Shown here: positions 1-5,373 of the stretch, piece by piece
How positions within the stretch are numbered: position 1 is the stretch's first letter
Layout: every line of letters begins with the position of its first letter
Source of the DNA: Streptosporangiaceae bacterium
Lineage (GTDB): Bacteria; Actinomycetota; Actinomycetes; Streptosporangiales; Streptosporangiaceae
Length of the DNA stretch: 10,451 bases
Direction of reading: 5' to 3'
NCBI GenBank assembly: GCA_030040475.1
Contig: JASHTQ010000756.1
Span: 1 to 10,451, forward strand
The notes under the pieces: generated by a model
Seen by the model: only the letters and a program-made list of their open reading frames with translations
Database searches by the model: none
Told to the model about the DNA's origin: nothing
Position numbers and translations under genes: made by a program

Positions 1-742
1 GACCAGGAGGGTAAAACGTCCCCTGCGGGTTCCCTGTCGCTTGTGCGTGGCCGGTTTCCTGCGGATGAGCGGTCCCCGGCGGGTAACCGCTTCCGGGGGA
101 GTACGGCGGCCCCGGTGGGTGTGCGGCCCGCGGCGCGCCCGCGCGTCCAGCTTGCGGCCAGTCCTGGCCGCGCCCGCCGCCCGGCCGGCCGGTCCGCGAA
201 CTCCGGGTGGCGCCAGCCGACCCCTGGGCGCCGCCAGCCGACCCTGGGCCGCCGCTCGCCGACCTCGGGCTGCCGCTCGCCGACCTCGGGCGCCCGGCAG
301 CCTGATCAGAGGTGTCACTCGGCATGTCGAGCAGGCCGCCTGGCGTGTAGATGGTCGTCGGGTTCAGCACCTGCTGCCTGCGAGGGCGTGCCGAGGCGCC
401 GCGCCCCGGCTGACCGCGCCCGCCCCGGGTACCGCCCGCCTGACGCCGCCCGTCCCCGGGCCGGCGGGGCGACCGGGCGCGCTGCTGGCGGGATGCGTTA
501 CCCGCCGCGGTGCCGTCCCGCGTGAACAGGAAGATCACGAGGACGATCAGGCCGAACGCCATGCCAGCCGCGGCCACGCCCAGGCCGATTCCGGTGATGT
601 GGCTGACCGGATGGCTGCTGAACAGCCGTATTGCCGTGCCCACGATCACCAGGAGGACGCCGAGCATGACCGTGACGGCGCCCGCGACCGACAGGGTAAT
701 GACAAGCCTTACCCTCCTGGCGGTGCCGGTGTCAGAGCGCAC
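1..742 (-). CDS. Two-helix membrane protein with Gly/Pro/Arg-rich tail, 3' end outside window
   Basis: I do not recognise the family. The minus frame opens two codons after an in-frame TGA. Its first start codon is GTG at 742, with no clear Shine-Dalgarno, and it stays open for 247 codons to the window edge, so the C-terminus is missing. Residues 1-10 are short and basic. Residues ~12-38 (RLVITLSVAGAVTVMLGVLL onward) and ~49-72 (TGIGLGVAAAGMAFGLIVLV onward) are two strong membrane helices joined by a short loop. From ~75 onward the chain is a low-complexity Gly/Ala/Pro/Arg/Ser/Gln tail with four degenerate heptads and later Tyr-Pro-Pro-Gly and Ser-Pro-Gly motifs, probably disordered and cytoplasmic or wall-facing. 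The helices argue strongly that this frame is coding, because the opposite strand only gives Arg/Pro-rich translations. It is divergent from the lyase-family gene at 837. Function unknown. Confidence 0.72.
   Translation of the reverse strand, partial: MRSDTGTARRVRLVITLSVAGAVTVMLGVLLVIVGTAIRLFSSHPVSHITGIGLGVAAAGMAFGLIVLVIFLFTRDGTAAGNASRQQRARSPRRPGDGRRQAGGTRGGRGQPGRGASARPRRQQVLNPTTIYTPGGLLDMPSDTSDQAAGRPRSASGSPRSASGGPGSAGGAQGSAGATRSSRTGRPGGGRGQDWPQAGRAGAPRAAHPPGPPYSPGSGYPPGTAHPQETGHAQATGNPQGTFYPPG
212..295 (-). repeat. Four degenerate 21-bp tandem repeats (heptapeptide units)
   Basis: Four consecutive 21-bp units encode the heptads GRPRSAS, GSPRSAS, GGPGSAG and GAQGSAG in the tail of the membrane protein. 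The first two are nearly identical in DNA; the last two have diverged from them but resemble each other. The period is exactly seven codons, so copy number can change without a frameshift. This suggests expansion by slippage in a disordered segment. Confidence 0.75.
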
Positions 743-790
743 TGCTCAACGATCGCATCGCGCCTACTGCCCCGCAAGCCGTATGGGGAG

Positions 791-815
791 GTCCGCTGGA
801 GTAGAGCCAGCGGAC
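791..815. promoter_or_regulatory. 9-bp-arm inverted repeat in the divergent promoter region
   Basis: GTCCGCTGG (791-799) and CCAGCGGAC (807-815) are perfect inverted copies separated by 7 nt. The element sits in the 94-bp gap between the divergent starts at 742 and 837. It covers the position where a -35 would lie for the candidate -10 TACGTT (825-830). An operator for an unidentified regulator is the simplest reading. A hairpin in a longer transcript from an upstream promoter is the alternative. Confidence 0.6.
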
Positions 816-824
816 CCGTGCCGA

Positions 825-830
825 TACGTT
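825..830 (+). promoter_or_regulatory. Candidate -10 box for a leaderless lyase-family transcript
   Basis: TACGTT fits the TAnnnT pattern and lies 6 nt before the ATG at 837, so a start site about 7 nt downstream would coincide with the A of the ATG. No Shine-Dalgarno precedes this ATG, which agrees with leaderless translation. No good -35 is visible. Confidence 0.45.
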
Positions 831-836
831 ACTGGC

Positions 837-1655
837 ATGACGACTCAGGCAGAGCGGGCGCAGCGATTCCTCGCCCTTCACCGGCCAGGCGATCCGTTGC
901 TGCTGCCGAACCCTTGGGACCCCGGGTCGGCACGGCTGCTCGCCTGGGCAGGCTTCGACGCTCTCGCGACCACGAGTTCGGGCTACGCGGCCACGCTTGG
1001 CCGCGACGACGGGTCGGTGACCAGGGACGAAGCGCTAGCCCACGCCGCGGCGATCGTGACGGCGACCGACCTGCCCGTCTCGGCCGACCTGGAGAACTGC
1101 TTCGCGGACAGCCCGGCGGGCGTGGCGCAGACCGTGGCGCTCGCGATAGGCACCGGCCTCGCCGGATGCTCGGTGGAGGACTTCACCGGGCACGAGGACG
1201 ACCCGATTTACGACCTCCAGCTCGCCGCCGACCGGGTCGCGGCCGCGGCGGAGGCCGCGCATGCCGGCCCCGTCCGTTTCGTGCTGACCGCCCGCGCGGA
1301 AAACTACCTGCATGCCAGGCCGGACCTGGCCGACACGATCGCCCGGCTGCAGGCCTATCAGCAGGCAGGCGCCGACGTGCTCTACGCCCCGGGCCTGCGC
1401 GGCATCGAGGACATCCGCCAGGTCATCGGCGCGGTGGACCGCCCGGTCAACGTGCTGGCCGTGGCCGGCGCGCCGACGGTCCGCGAGCTGGCCGAGGCCG
1501 GGGTCAGCCGCATCTCGGTCGGCGGCGCGTTCGCCTTCGCCGCGCTCGGCGCGCTGGTCGCCGCGGCCAGGGAACTGCGTGAGCAGGGCACCTACGGCTA
1601 CCTGTCTGCCAGCGCCGCGGGGCGCGAGGCCGCCAGCCGCGCGTTCGAGCCCTGA
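837..1655 (+). CDS. Isocitrate lyase/PEP mutase family protein
   Basis: A 272-residue TIM-barrel enzyme of the isocitrate lyase/phosphoenolpyruvate mutase superfamily (PrpB-like group), whose members make or break C-C or P-C bonds of 2-oxo acids with Mg2+. Visible hallmarks are LLLPNPWDPGSARLL (21-35), TTSSG (45-49), RDDG (56-59), SADLEN (82-87), SVED (112-115) and LTARAEN (150-156). By comparison with PEP mutase, D58, D84, E86 and E114 are the likely metal ligands and R153 a substrate contact. The Lys-Cys-Gly-His loop of true isocitrate lyase and 2-methylisocitrate lyase is absent, so those activities are unlikely and the substrate is unknown. After LEN most relatives I recall have Gly; here it is Cys88. 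The ATG at 837 was chosen because homology begins there; the open frame upstream to 510 is antisense to the membrane gene. It converges on the F420 oxidoreductase gene with a 13-bp gap. Confidence 0.9.
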   Translation: MTTQAERAQRFLALHRPGDPLLLPNPWDPGSARLLAWAGFDALATTSSGYAATLGRDDGSVTRDEALAHAAAIVTATDLPVSADLENCFADSPAGVAQTVALAIGTGLAGCSVEDFTGHEDDPIYDLQLAADRVAAAAEAAHAGPVRFVLTARAENYLHARPDLADTIARLQAYQQAGADVLYAPGLRGIEDIRQVIGAVDRPVNVLAVAGAPTVRELAEAGVSRISVGGAFAFAALGALVAAARELREQGTYGYLSASAAGREAASRAFEP

Positions 1656-1668
1656 CCAGGGGACCGGG

Positions 1669-2601
1669 CTAGATCACCTGGGGCACGACGTCGGAGGCGA
1701 GCAGCTCCAGGTGGTCCAGGTCGCTGAGGTCGAGCACCTGCAGGTAGCACCGCTCGGCTCCGATATCGGCGAAGCTGGCGATCCTCGCCGCGACCTCGCC
1801 CGGCGTCCCGCCGATGCCCTTCTCACGGAAATCGTCGGGATTCCAGCCGATCGCCTCGGCCCTGCGGCGGAACTCGGCGTCATCCTTCCCGCAGCACACG
1901 GTCTGGGCGGCGGAGAAGATCATCGAGGACGGGTAGCGGCCCGCGGCCTCGCACGCCTCCCGGACGCGGTCGAATACCGCCGCGGTCTCCCGCACGGACT
2001 CGAAGGGGACGTTGAACTCGTCGGCATACCTGGCGGCCAGCCGCGGCGTGCGGCGGGCACCTGAGCCGCCGATGATCAGCGGCGGGCGGGGGCGCTGGGC
2101 CGGCTTCGGCAGGGCCGGCGAGTCGGCCAGCCGGTAGTGGGTCCCCTCGAAGGAGAACGTCTCGCCGTCCGGCGTGGCCCACAGGCCGGTGATGATCGCC
2201 AGCTGCTCCTCGTAACGGTCGAAGCGCTCGCGCAGCGGCGAGAACGGTATGCCGTAGGCGGTGTGCTCGCCCTCGAACCACCCGGCGCCCATGCCGAGCT
2301 CGATCCGGCCGCCGCTCATCTGGTCGACCTGGGCGACCGTGATGGCGAGCGGGCCGGGCAGCCGGAACGTCGCCGCGCTCACCAGCGTCCCGAGCCTGAT
2401 GCGGCTGGTCTCGACGGCCAGGCCGGCCAGCGCGGCCCAGGAGTCGGTGGGCCCGGGCAGCCCGGAGCCGCTGCCCATCTTCAGGTAGTGGTCGGACCTG
2501 AAGAACGCGTCGAAGCCGAGTTCCTCCGCGGCCAGTGCCACCCGGCGCAGCGTCGCGTAGTCGGCACCCTGCTGTGGCTCAGTGAAGATCCGGAGCTTCA
2601 T
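1669..2601 (-). CDS. LLM class F420-dependent oxidoreductase (Rv1855c-like family)
   Basis: A 310-residue luciferase-like TIM-barrel flavin/deazaflavin oxidoreductase, probably using coenzyme F420 and cytoplasmic. It starts MKLRIFTEPQQGADY, and LRRVALAAEELGFDAFFRSDHYLKMG (17-42) is the typical first helix and SDH motif. LAVETSRIRLGTLVSAATFR (~68-87), the GGRIELGMGAGWFEGEHTAYG stretch (~103-123) and PPLIIGGSG (~176-184) are family signatures. It resembles the Rv1855c-type subgroup; the substrate cannot be inferred. The ATG at 2601 has GGGAG just upstream, and the longer open frame to 2697 lacks family similarity. The start lies 23 bp inside the upstream small gene, so translation is probably coupled and the two genes form one unit. 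That unit is divergent from the GntR regulator, which probably controls it. Confidence 0.92.
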   Translation of the reverse strand: MKLRIFTEPQQGADYATLRRVALAAEELGFDAFFRSDHYLKMGSGSGLPGPTDSWAALAGLAVETSRIRLGTLVSAATFRLPGPLAITVAQVDQMSGGRIELGMGAGWFEGEHTAYGIPFSPLRERFDRYEEQLAIITGLWATPDGETFSFEGTHYRLADSPALPKPAQRPRPPLIIGGSGARRTPRLAARYADEFNVPFESVRETAAVFDRVREACEAAGRYPSSMIFSAAQTVCCGKDDAEFRRRAEAIGWNPDDFREKGIGGTPGEVAARIASFADIGAERCYLQVLDLSDLDHLELLASDVVPQVI

Positions 2602-2917
2602 GCTCCCATCCTGCCAGGGGCTCGCACGGGTCAGCAGTGTCGACCGGCACGAAGAACCTCTCCCAGCTGACCTCGCCGCTCCGGGTGCACCGGCCACGCC
2701 AGCCGACGCCGGTGCTCACGTAGCAGGCGGCGAGCGTGTGGGCCGCCATCGCCGGGCGCACCGCCTCGATGATGACCAGCAGGGCCAGGCCGGATCCGAG
2801 GGTCTCCTCGCCCGCCCGCATGGCCCGTCCGCGATCGTCGGTGATGCCCATGGCGACGGACGCCCGGCCGGAGGCGGAATTCGCGTCGCTCAGCGCCGTC
2901 CAGGAGTAGAAGATCAT
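2579..2917 (-). CDS. Small unrecognised protein co-transcribed with the F420 oxidoreductase
   Basis: A 112-residue soluble protein beginning MIFYSWTALSDANSASGRAS. I do not recognise a named family. Visible features are an N-terminal FYSW motif, GITDDRGRAMRAGEETL (24-40), a hydrophobic stretch LALLVIIEAV (44-53), and a C-terminal half with CYVSTGVGWRGR (65-76) and WERFFVPVD (85-93). It has three Cys and no membrane helix or signal peptide. The ATG at 2917 has a weak AGG six nt upstream; upstream in-frame codons to 3004 would run through the promoter and an operator. Its end overlaps the oxidoreductase ORF by 23 bp. Coding is supported by balanced composition, this overlap and the divergent regulator. 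From memory, similar short proteins with TDDxxRAMxA motifs sit beside small GntR genes in other actinomycetes, but I cannot verify that. Function unknown. Confidence 0.7.
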   Translation of the reverse strand: MIFYSWTALSDANSASGRASVAMGITDDRGRAMRAGEETLGSGLALLVIIEAVRPAMAAHTLAACYVSTGVGWRGRCTRSGEVSWERFFVPVDTADPCEPLAGWEHEAPDLH

Positions 2918-2973
2918 GACCTGCCCGCAGGGTTGTGACTCGGCTCGGCCCGTTCCGGCCCTGTCGGTTTCAG

Positions 2974-3004
2974 ACGTTAACCCACGATTGGACACCTCGT
3001 CCAA
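2974..3004 (-). promoter_or_regulatory. Candidate leftward promoter of the small protein/F420 oxidoreductase unit
   Basis: On the minus strand TTGGAC (plus positions 2999-3004) is followed after 19 bp by TAACGT (2974-2979), which fits TAnnnT. The spacing is slightly long. Transcription would start near 2967, leaving a leader of about 50 nt. The -35 lies inside the right arm and spacer of the inverted repeat at 2986-3006, so binding there would block the promoter. Confidence 0.4.
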
Positions 3005-3006
3005 TC
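2986..3006. promoter_or_regulatory. Operator-like inverted repeat 1 (GATTGGA-N7-TCCAATC)
   Basis: GATTGGA (2986-2992) and TCCAATC (3000-3006) are perfect inverted arms separated by 7 bp. The GATTGG/CCAATC half-sites are the same as in the palindrome at 3028-3049, which suggests one dimeric protein recognises both. The divergent GntR regulator is the obvious candidate. The element overlaps the candidate -35 of the leftward promoter. Confidence 0.65.
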
Positions 3007-3027
3007 TCGACTAGTGTCGAAGCGTTG

Positions 3028-3049
3028 CGATTGGCAATATTGCCAATCG
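3028..3049. promoter_or_regulatory. Operator-like perfect 22-bp palindrome in front of the GntR gene
   Basis: CGATTGGCAAT followed directly by its reverse complement gives a perfect 22-bp palindrome ending 14 bp before the GTG at 3064. It contains TTGGCA (3031-3036), a possible -35 for the GntR gene. Its centre is about 42.5 bp from the centre of the other inverted repeat, close to four helical turns, so both sites face the same side of the DNA. Autoregulation by the GntR protein is the likely role. Confidence 0.75.
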
Positions 3050-3057
3050 AGTACGGT
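3031..3057 (+). promoter_or_regulatory. Candidate leaderless promoter of the GntR gene
   Basis: TTGGCA (3031-3036) and TACGGT (3052-3057, TAnnnT) are separated by a short 15-bp spacer. The start site predicted 7 nt after the -10 is the G of the GTG at 3064. No convincing Shine-Dalgarno is present before this GTG. Confidence 0.4.
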
Positions 3058-3063
3058 ACGAGA

Positions 3064-3315
3064 GTGTCGATAACCGACGAATCGGACCCAAGAGCGTACG
3101 TGCGCCTGGCCGCCTTGCTGCGCCGGGAGATCGCGGAGGGAACCCTCGCGCCCGGTATGCCGACGCCGTCCATCACCACGCTGAGCCAGCAGTACGGCCA
3201 CGCACGGCAGACCTGCGCCAAGGCGCTGCGGACGCTGCAGGACGAGGGCCTGCTGACCCGCATCCCCGGGCTTGGCTACTACGTCAAGAAGACCGACAGG
3301 GGATCCTCGGCCTGA
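3064..3315 (+). CDS. Small stand-alone GntR-type winged-helix transcriptional regulator
   Basis: An 83-residue DNA-binding protein consisting only of a GntR-type winged helix. YVRLAALLRREIAEGTLAPG (12-31) is the first helix and turn, PSITTLSQQYGHARQTCAKA (35-54) holds the helix-turn-helix, and LQDEGLLTRIPGLGYYV (58-74) is the wing. Classical GntR regulators carry a C-terminal effector-binding domain (FadR, HutC or MocR type) of 150 residues or more; none is present, so how it senses a signal is unclear. The GTG at 3064 was chosen because homology begins just after it; the longer frame to 2935 would translate across both operators. It is divergent from the small protein/F420 oxidoreductase unit and converges on the RNA methyltransferase gene. 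It probably represses itself and the divergent unit through the GATTGG palindromes. Confidence 0.88.
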   Translation: MSITDESDPRAYVRLAALLRREIAEGTLAPGMPTPSITTLSQQYGHARQTCAKALRTLQDEGLLTRIPGLGYYVKKTDRGSSA

Positions 3316-3318
3316 CCG

Positions 3319-3334
3319 CCGCCGGGCCCGGCGG
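3319..3334. terminator. Bidirectional GC-rich hairpin between convergent genes
   Basis: CCGCCGGGCCCGGCGG is a perfect 16-bp palindrome filling almost the whole 19-bp gap between the GntR stop (3313-3315) and the methyltransferase stop (3335-3337). It can fold as a 6-bp all-GC stem with a 4-nt loop on either strand. There is no T-tract, as is common for actinobacterial terminators. Confidence 0.65.
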
Positions 3335-4645
3335 TTACCCGTCCGAGGGCGCCCGCAGGACGGCGACGCACTCCACGTGGTGCGTCATCGGGAACGCGTC
3401 GAACGCGCGCAGGCCGTCCAGCGACCATCCGCGCCCGGCAAGCAGGCCGACATCCCGGGCCAGCGTGGCCGGGTCGCAGGATACGTAGCCGAGCAGGCCC
3501 GCCCCGTTCGCCGGCCTGCACAGATAATCGATGACCTCCCGCGCCAGCCCGGAGCGCGGCGGGTCGGCCACGACAAGCCTGGCCGGCGGGAACCCGCCGC
3601 GGCGCAGCACCGCCGCCACGTCGCCCCTGTGGACCCGTGTCCAGGGCCACTCCCGCAGGTTGTGCCGCGCGTCGCGGACGGCGGTCCCGTCCGCCTCGAC
3701 GCCGATCACGGTGCCGCCAGGACCGACGGCCGCGGCCAGCACCCCGGCGAAAAGCCCCGCCCCGCAGTACAGGTCCAGCGCCACGTCACCGGCCCGCGGC
3801 CGCAACCCGGACATGACGGCATCGGCCAGCGCGTCGGCCGCGGCGGGATGCACCTGCCAGAACGCGCCGGCGCCGACCCGCCAGTCCCGTCCCGCCGCAC
3901 GCTGGCTCAGGAAGGACCGGCCGCGCAACGGGGTCAGCCGGTGGCCGGCGCGGCTGACCACGCCGTCCGCCGTTATCTCTTCAATTGATGCCGAACGGCG
4001 GGTGGTTTGCGGCCCGCGCTCCTGACCCGGCCGCGAGAGGATCACCAACCGCTGGCCGACTCCGGCCACGGCCTCTACCGAGGCCACGCCGTTCCAGCGC
4101 CGGCCGGTGATGCCGAGGCTGGTGATGGCCGGATGGGCGATCAGGCACCGGTCCACGGCGATCACCTCGTGCGACCGGTGCGCCCGCAGGCCGGCTACCC
4201 CGTCGGCACGCACCGCGAACTGCACCCGGGTCCGCCAGCCCAGGCCCGCCTCGTCGCCGGCCAGGGGCTCGACGGTGACCTCGCGGTCCATCCCGGCAAG
4301 CCGCTTGAGCTGCTGGCGGACCACGGCGGCCTTCAGCGACCGCTGCGCGGCAGGGGTGGCGTGCTGCCAGTCGCAGCCCCCGCACCCGCCCGGTCCCGCG
4401 TAGCGGCAGGGCGGCTCGACCCGGTCCGCCGACGCGGCCAGGATCTGTACCGCGTCGGCCCGGGCCAGGCGGGAGGTGACCTCCGTAACGCGCGCGAGGA
4501 CGCGCTCGCCCGGCAGCGCATGGCGCACGAACACGACCGGTCCGTGATCCGGCTTGGCCACGCACCATCCCCCGTGCGCCACGTCGGTGGCGGTCACCTC
4601 GATGACATCTCCGGGCTGATAACCCATGGGGTCGCATTCTCGCAT
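3335..4645 (-). CDS. TRAM-domain class I SAM-dependent RNA methyltransferase (TrmA/RlmD family)
   Basis: A 436-residue enzyme of the RNA uridine-C5 methyltransferase family, homologous to Rv2689c; whether it acts on rRNA or tRNA is not determinable. An N-terminal TRAM RNA-binding domain (~8-70, with GDVIEVTATDVAHGG and ALPGERV) is followed by four Cys expected to hold a 4Fe-4S cluster: C80, C88 and C91 in CRYAGPGGCGGC, plus C167. The C-terminal Rossmann methyltransferase has FWQVHP (262-267), SAM motif DLYCGAG (291-297), DPPRSGL (361-367) and SCDPATLARDV (389-399) with nucleophile Cys390. E425 in HHVECVAVL is the probable base. All key residues are present, so it should be active. The start is uncertain: ATG 4645 has a -10-like TATGCC six nt upstream but no Shine-Dalgarno, and ATG 4627 (MGYQPGD) is also possible. 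It is divergent from the trkA pair. Confidence 0.92.
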   Translation of the reverse strand: MRECDPMGYQPGDVIEVTATDVAHGGWCVAKPDHGPVVFVRHALPGERVLARVTEVTSRLARADAVQILAASADRVEPPCRYAGPGGCGGCDWQHATPAAQRSLKAAVVRQQLKRLAGMDREVTVEPLAGDEAGLGWRTRVQFAVRADGVAGLRAHRSHEVIAVDRCLIAHPAITSLGITGRRWNGVASVEAVAGVGQRLVILSRPGQERGPQTTRRSASIEEITADGVVSRAGHRLTPLRGRSFLSQRAAGRDWRVGAGAFWQVHPAAADALADAVMSGLRPRAGDVALDLYCGAGLFAGVLAAAVGPGGTVIGVEADGTAVRDARHNLREWPWTRVHRGDVAAVLRRGGFPPARLVVADPPRSGLAREVIDYLCRPANGAGLLGYVSCDPATLARDVGLLAGRGWSLDGLRAFDAFPMTHHVECVAVLRAPSDG

Positions 4646-4655
4646 GTGGAGGGCA

Positions 4656-4661
4656 TACCTT
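4656..4661 (+). promoter_or_regulatory. Candidate -10 box of the trkA pair
   Basis: TACCTT fits TAnnnT and would give a leader of about 43 nt before the GTG at 4711. The -10-like TATGCC of the divergent methyltransferase gene (plus 4652-4657) overlaps it, so the two promoters may compete. No good -35 is visible for either. Confidence 0.3.
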
Positions 4662-4710
4662 TGGCGAGGCGCCCTGGAATGGGGAGCCCGCTCATCGTGG
4701 AGGGACCGTC

Positions 4711-5373
4711 GTGCATATCGTGATCATGGGCTGCGGACGGGTCGGGTCGACGATCGCCCACATCCTGGAGGACCGGGATAACAGCATCGCGGTCATCGAC
4801 AGGGACCCGGAGGCATTCCGCCGGCTCCGCTCGGCCTTCAAGGGCGACAAGATCACCGGTATCGGCTTCGACCGGGCCGTGCTGATCCAGGCCGGCATCG
4901 AGCGCGCGGACGCCTTCGCGGCGGTGAGCAGCGGTGACAACTCCAACATCATCGCCGCCAGAGTGGCGCGCGAGACGTTCGGCGTGCAGCGGGTCGCGGC
5001 GCGGATCTACGACCCCCGCCGCGCCGAGGTCTACGAGCGTCTCGGCATCCCCACCGTGGCAACGGTGCGCTGGACCGCCGACCAGATGCTGCGCAAGCTG
5101 CTCCCCGAGGGGGCCGAGCCGCTCTGGCGTGATCCCTCCGGCAAGATCGTGCTTGCCGAGGTCGCCTTCTCGCCGCGCTGGATCGGCGAGCAGGTGAAGG
5201 CCCTCGAGACCAGGGCGCAGACCAGGGTCGCCTTCGTCGACAGGCTGGGCCAGGCGTTCGTGCCCGACGGCGGGACGGTGCTGCAGGAAGGGGACGTGAT
5301 GCACATCGTCGCCAGGGAGAGTGACATGGACCGGATCGCCGCGGTCTTCGCGTCCCGTGAGGGTGAGCACTGA
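4711..5373 (+). CDS. ceoB: TrkA family potassium uptake protein (CeoB-like)
   Basis: A 220-residue peripheral cytoplasmic subunit that gates Trk/Ktr-type K+ transport by binding nucleotide. The N-terminal RCK (TrkA_N) Rossmann domain has GCGRVG at 7-12 and the ribose-binding acid D30 in AVIDRD, indicating NAD(H)-type binding. A C-terminal RCK_C domain occupies ~135-217 and ends in EGDVMHIVARESDMDRI. The GTG start at 4711 has a strong GGAGGG (4699-4704) at good spacing. It corresponds to Rv2691 (ceoB) by order and family. Its stop overlaps the next start by 1 bp (TGATG), so the two proteins are co-translated and probably form a heteromeric gating ring. No membrane pore subunit is encoded in this window. 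Confidence 0.93.
   Translation: MHIVIMGCGRVGSTIAHILEDRDNSIAVIDRDPEAFRRLRSAFKGDKITGIGFDRAVLIQAGIERADAFAAVSSGDNSNIIAARVARETFGVQRVAARIYDPRRAEVYERLGIPTVATVRWTADQMLRKLLPEGAEPLWRDPSGKIVLAEVAFSPRWIGEQVKALETRAQTRVAFVDRLGQAFVPDGGTVLQEGDVMHIVARESDMDRIAAVFASREGEH

Noticed and set aside
41..1582. Long plus-strand open frame giving a 513-residue protein
   Set aside because: It is Arg/Pro/Ala low-complexity throughout, antisense to the membrane gene and out of frame with the clear lyase-family gene. It arises from high GC, which makes stop codons rare.
1312..2697. Plus-strand open frames across the F420 oxidoreductase gene (for example 1312-2064 and 2137-2670)
   Set aside because: They lie opposite a well-supported family gene and show no domain-like pattern.
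2582..2938. Plus-strand frame of 118 residues opposite the small unrecognised protein
   Set aside because: Its sequence is rich in Ala/Gly/His/Arg with no start signal. The minus frame has better composition, coupling to the oxidoreductase gene and a matching promoter.
3272..3988. Plus-strand frame of 238 residues opposite the RNA methyltransferase
   Set aside because: The minus strand carries all catalytic and cluster motifs of the TrmA/RlmD family; this frame is a shadow.
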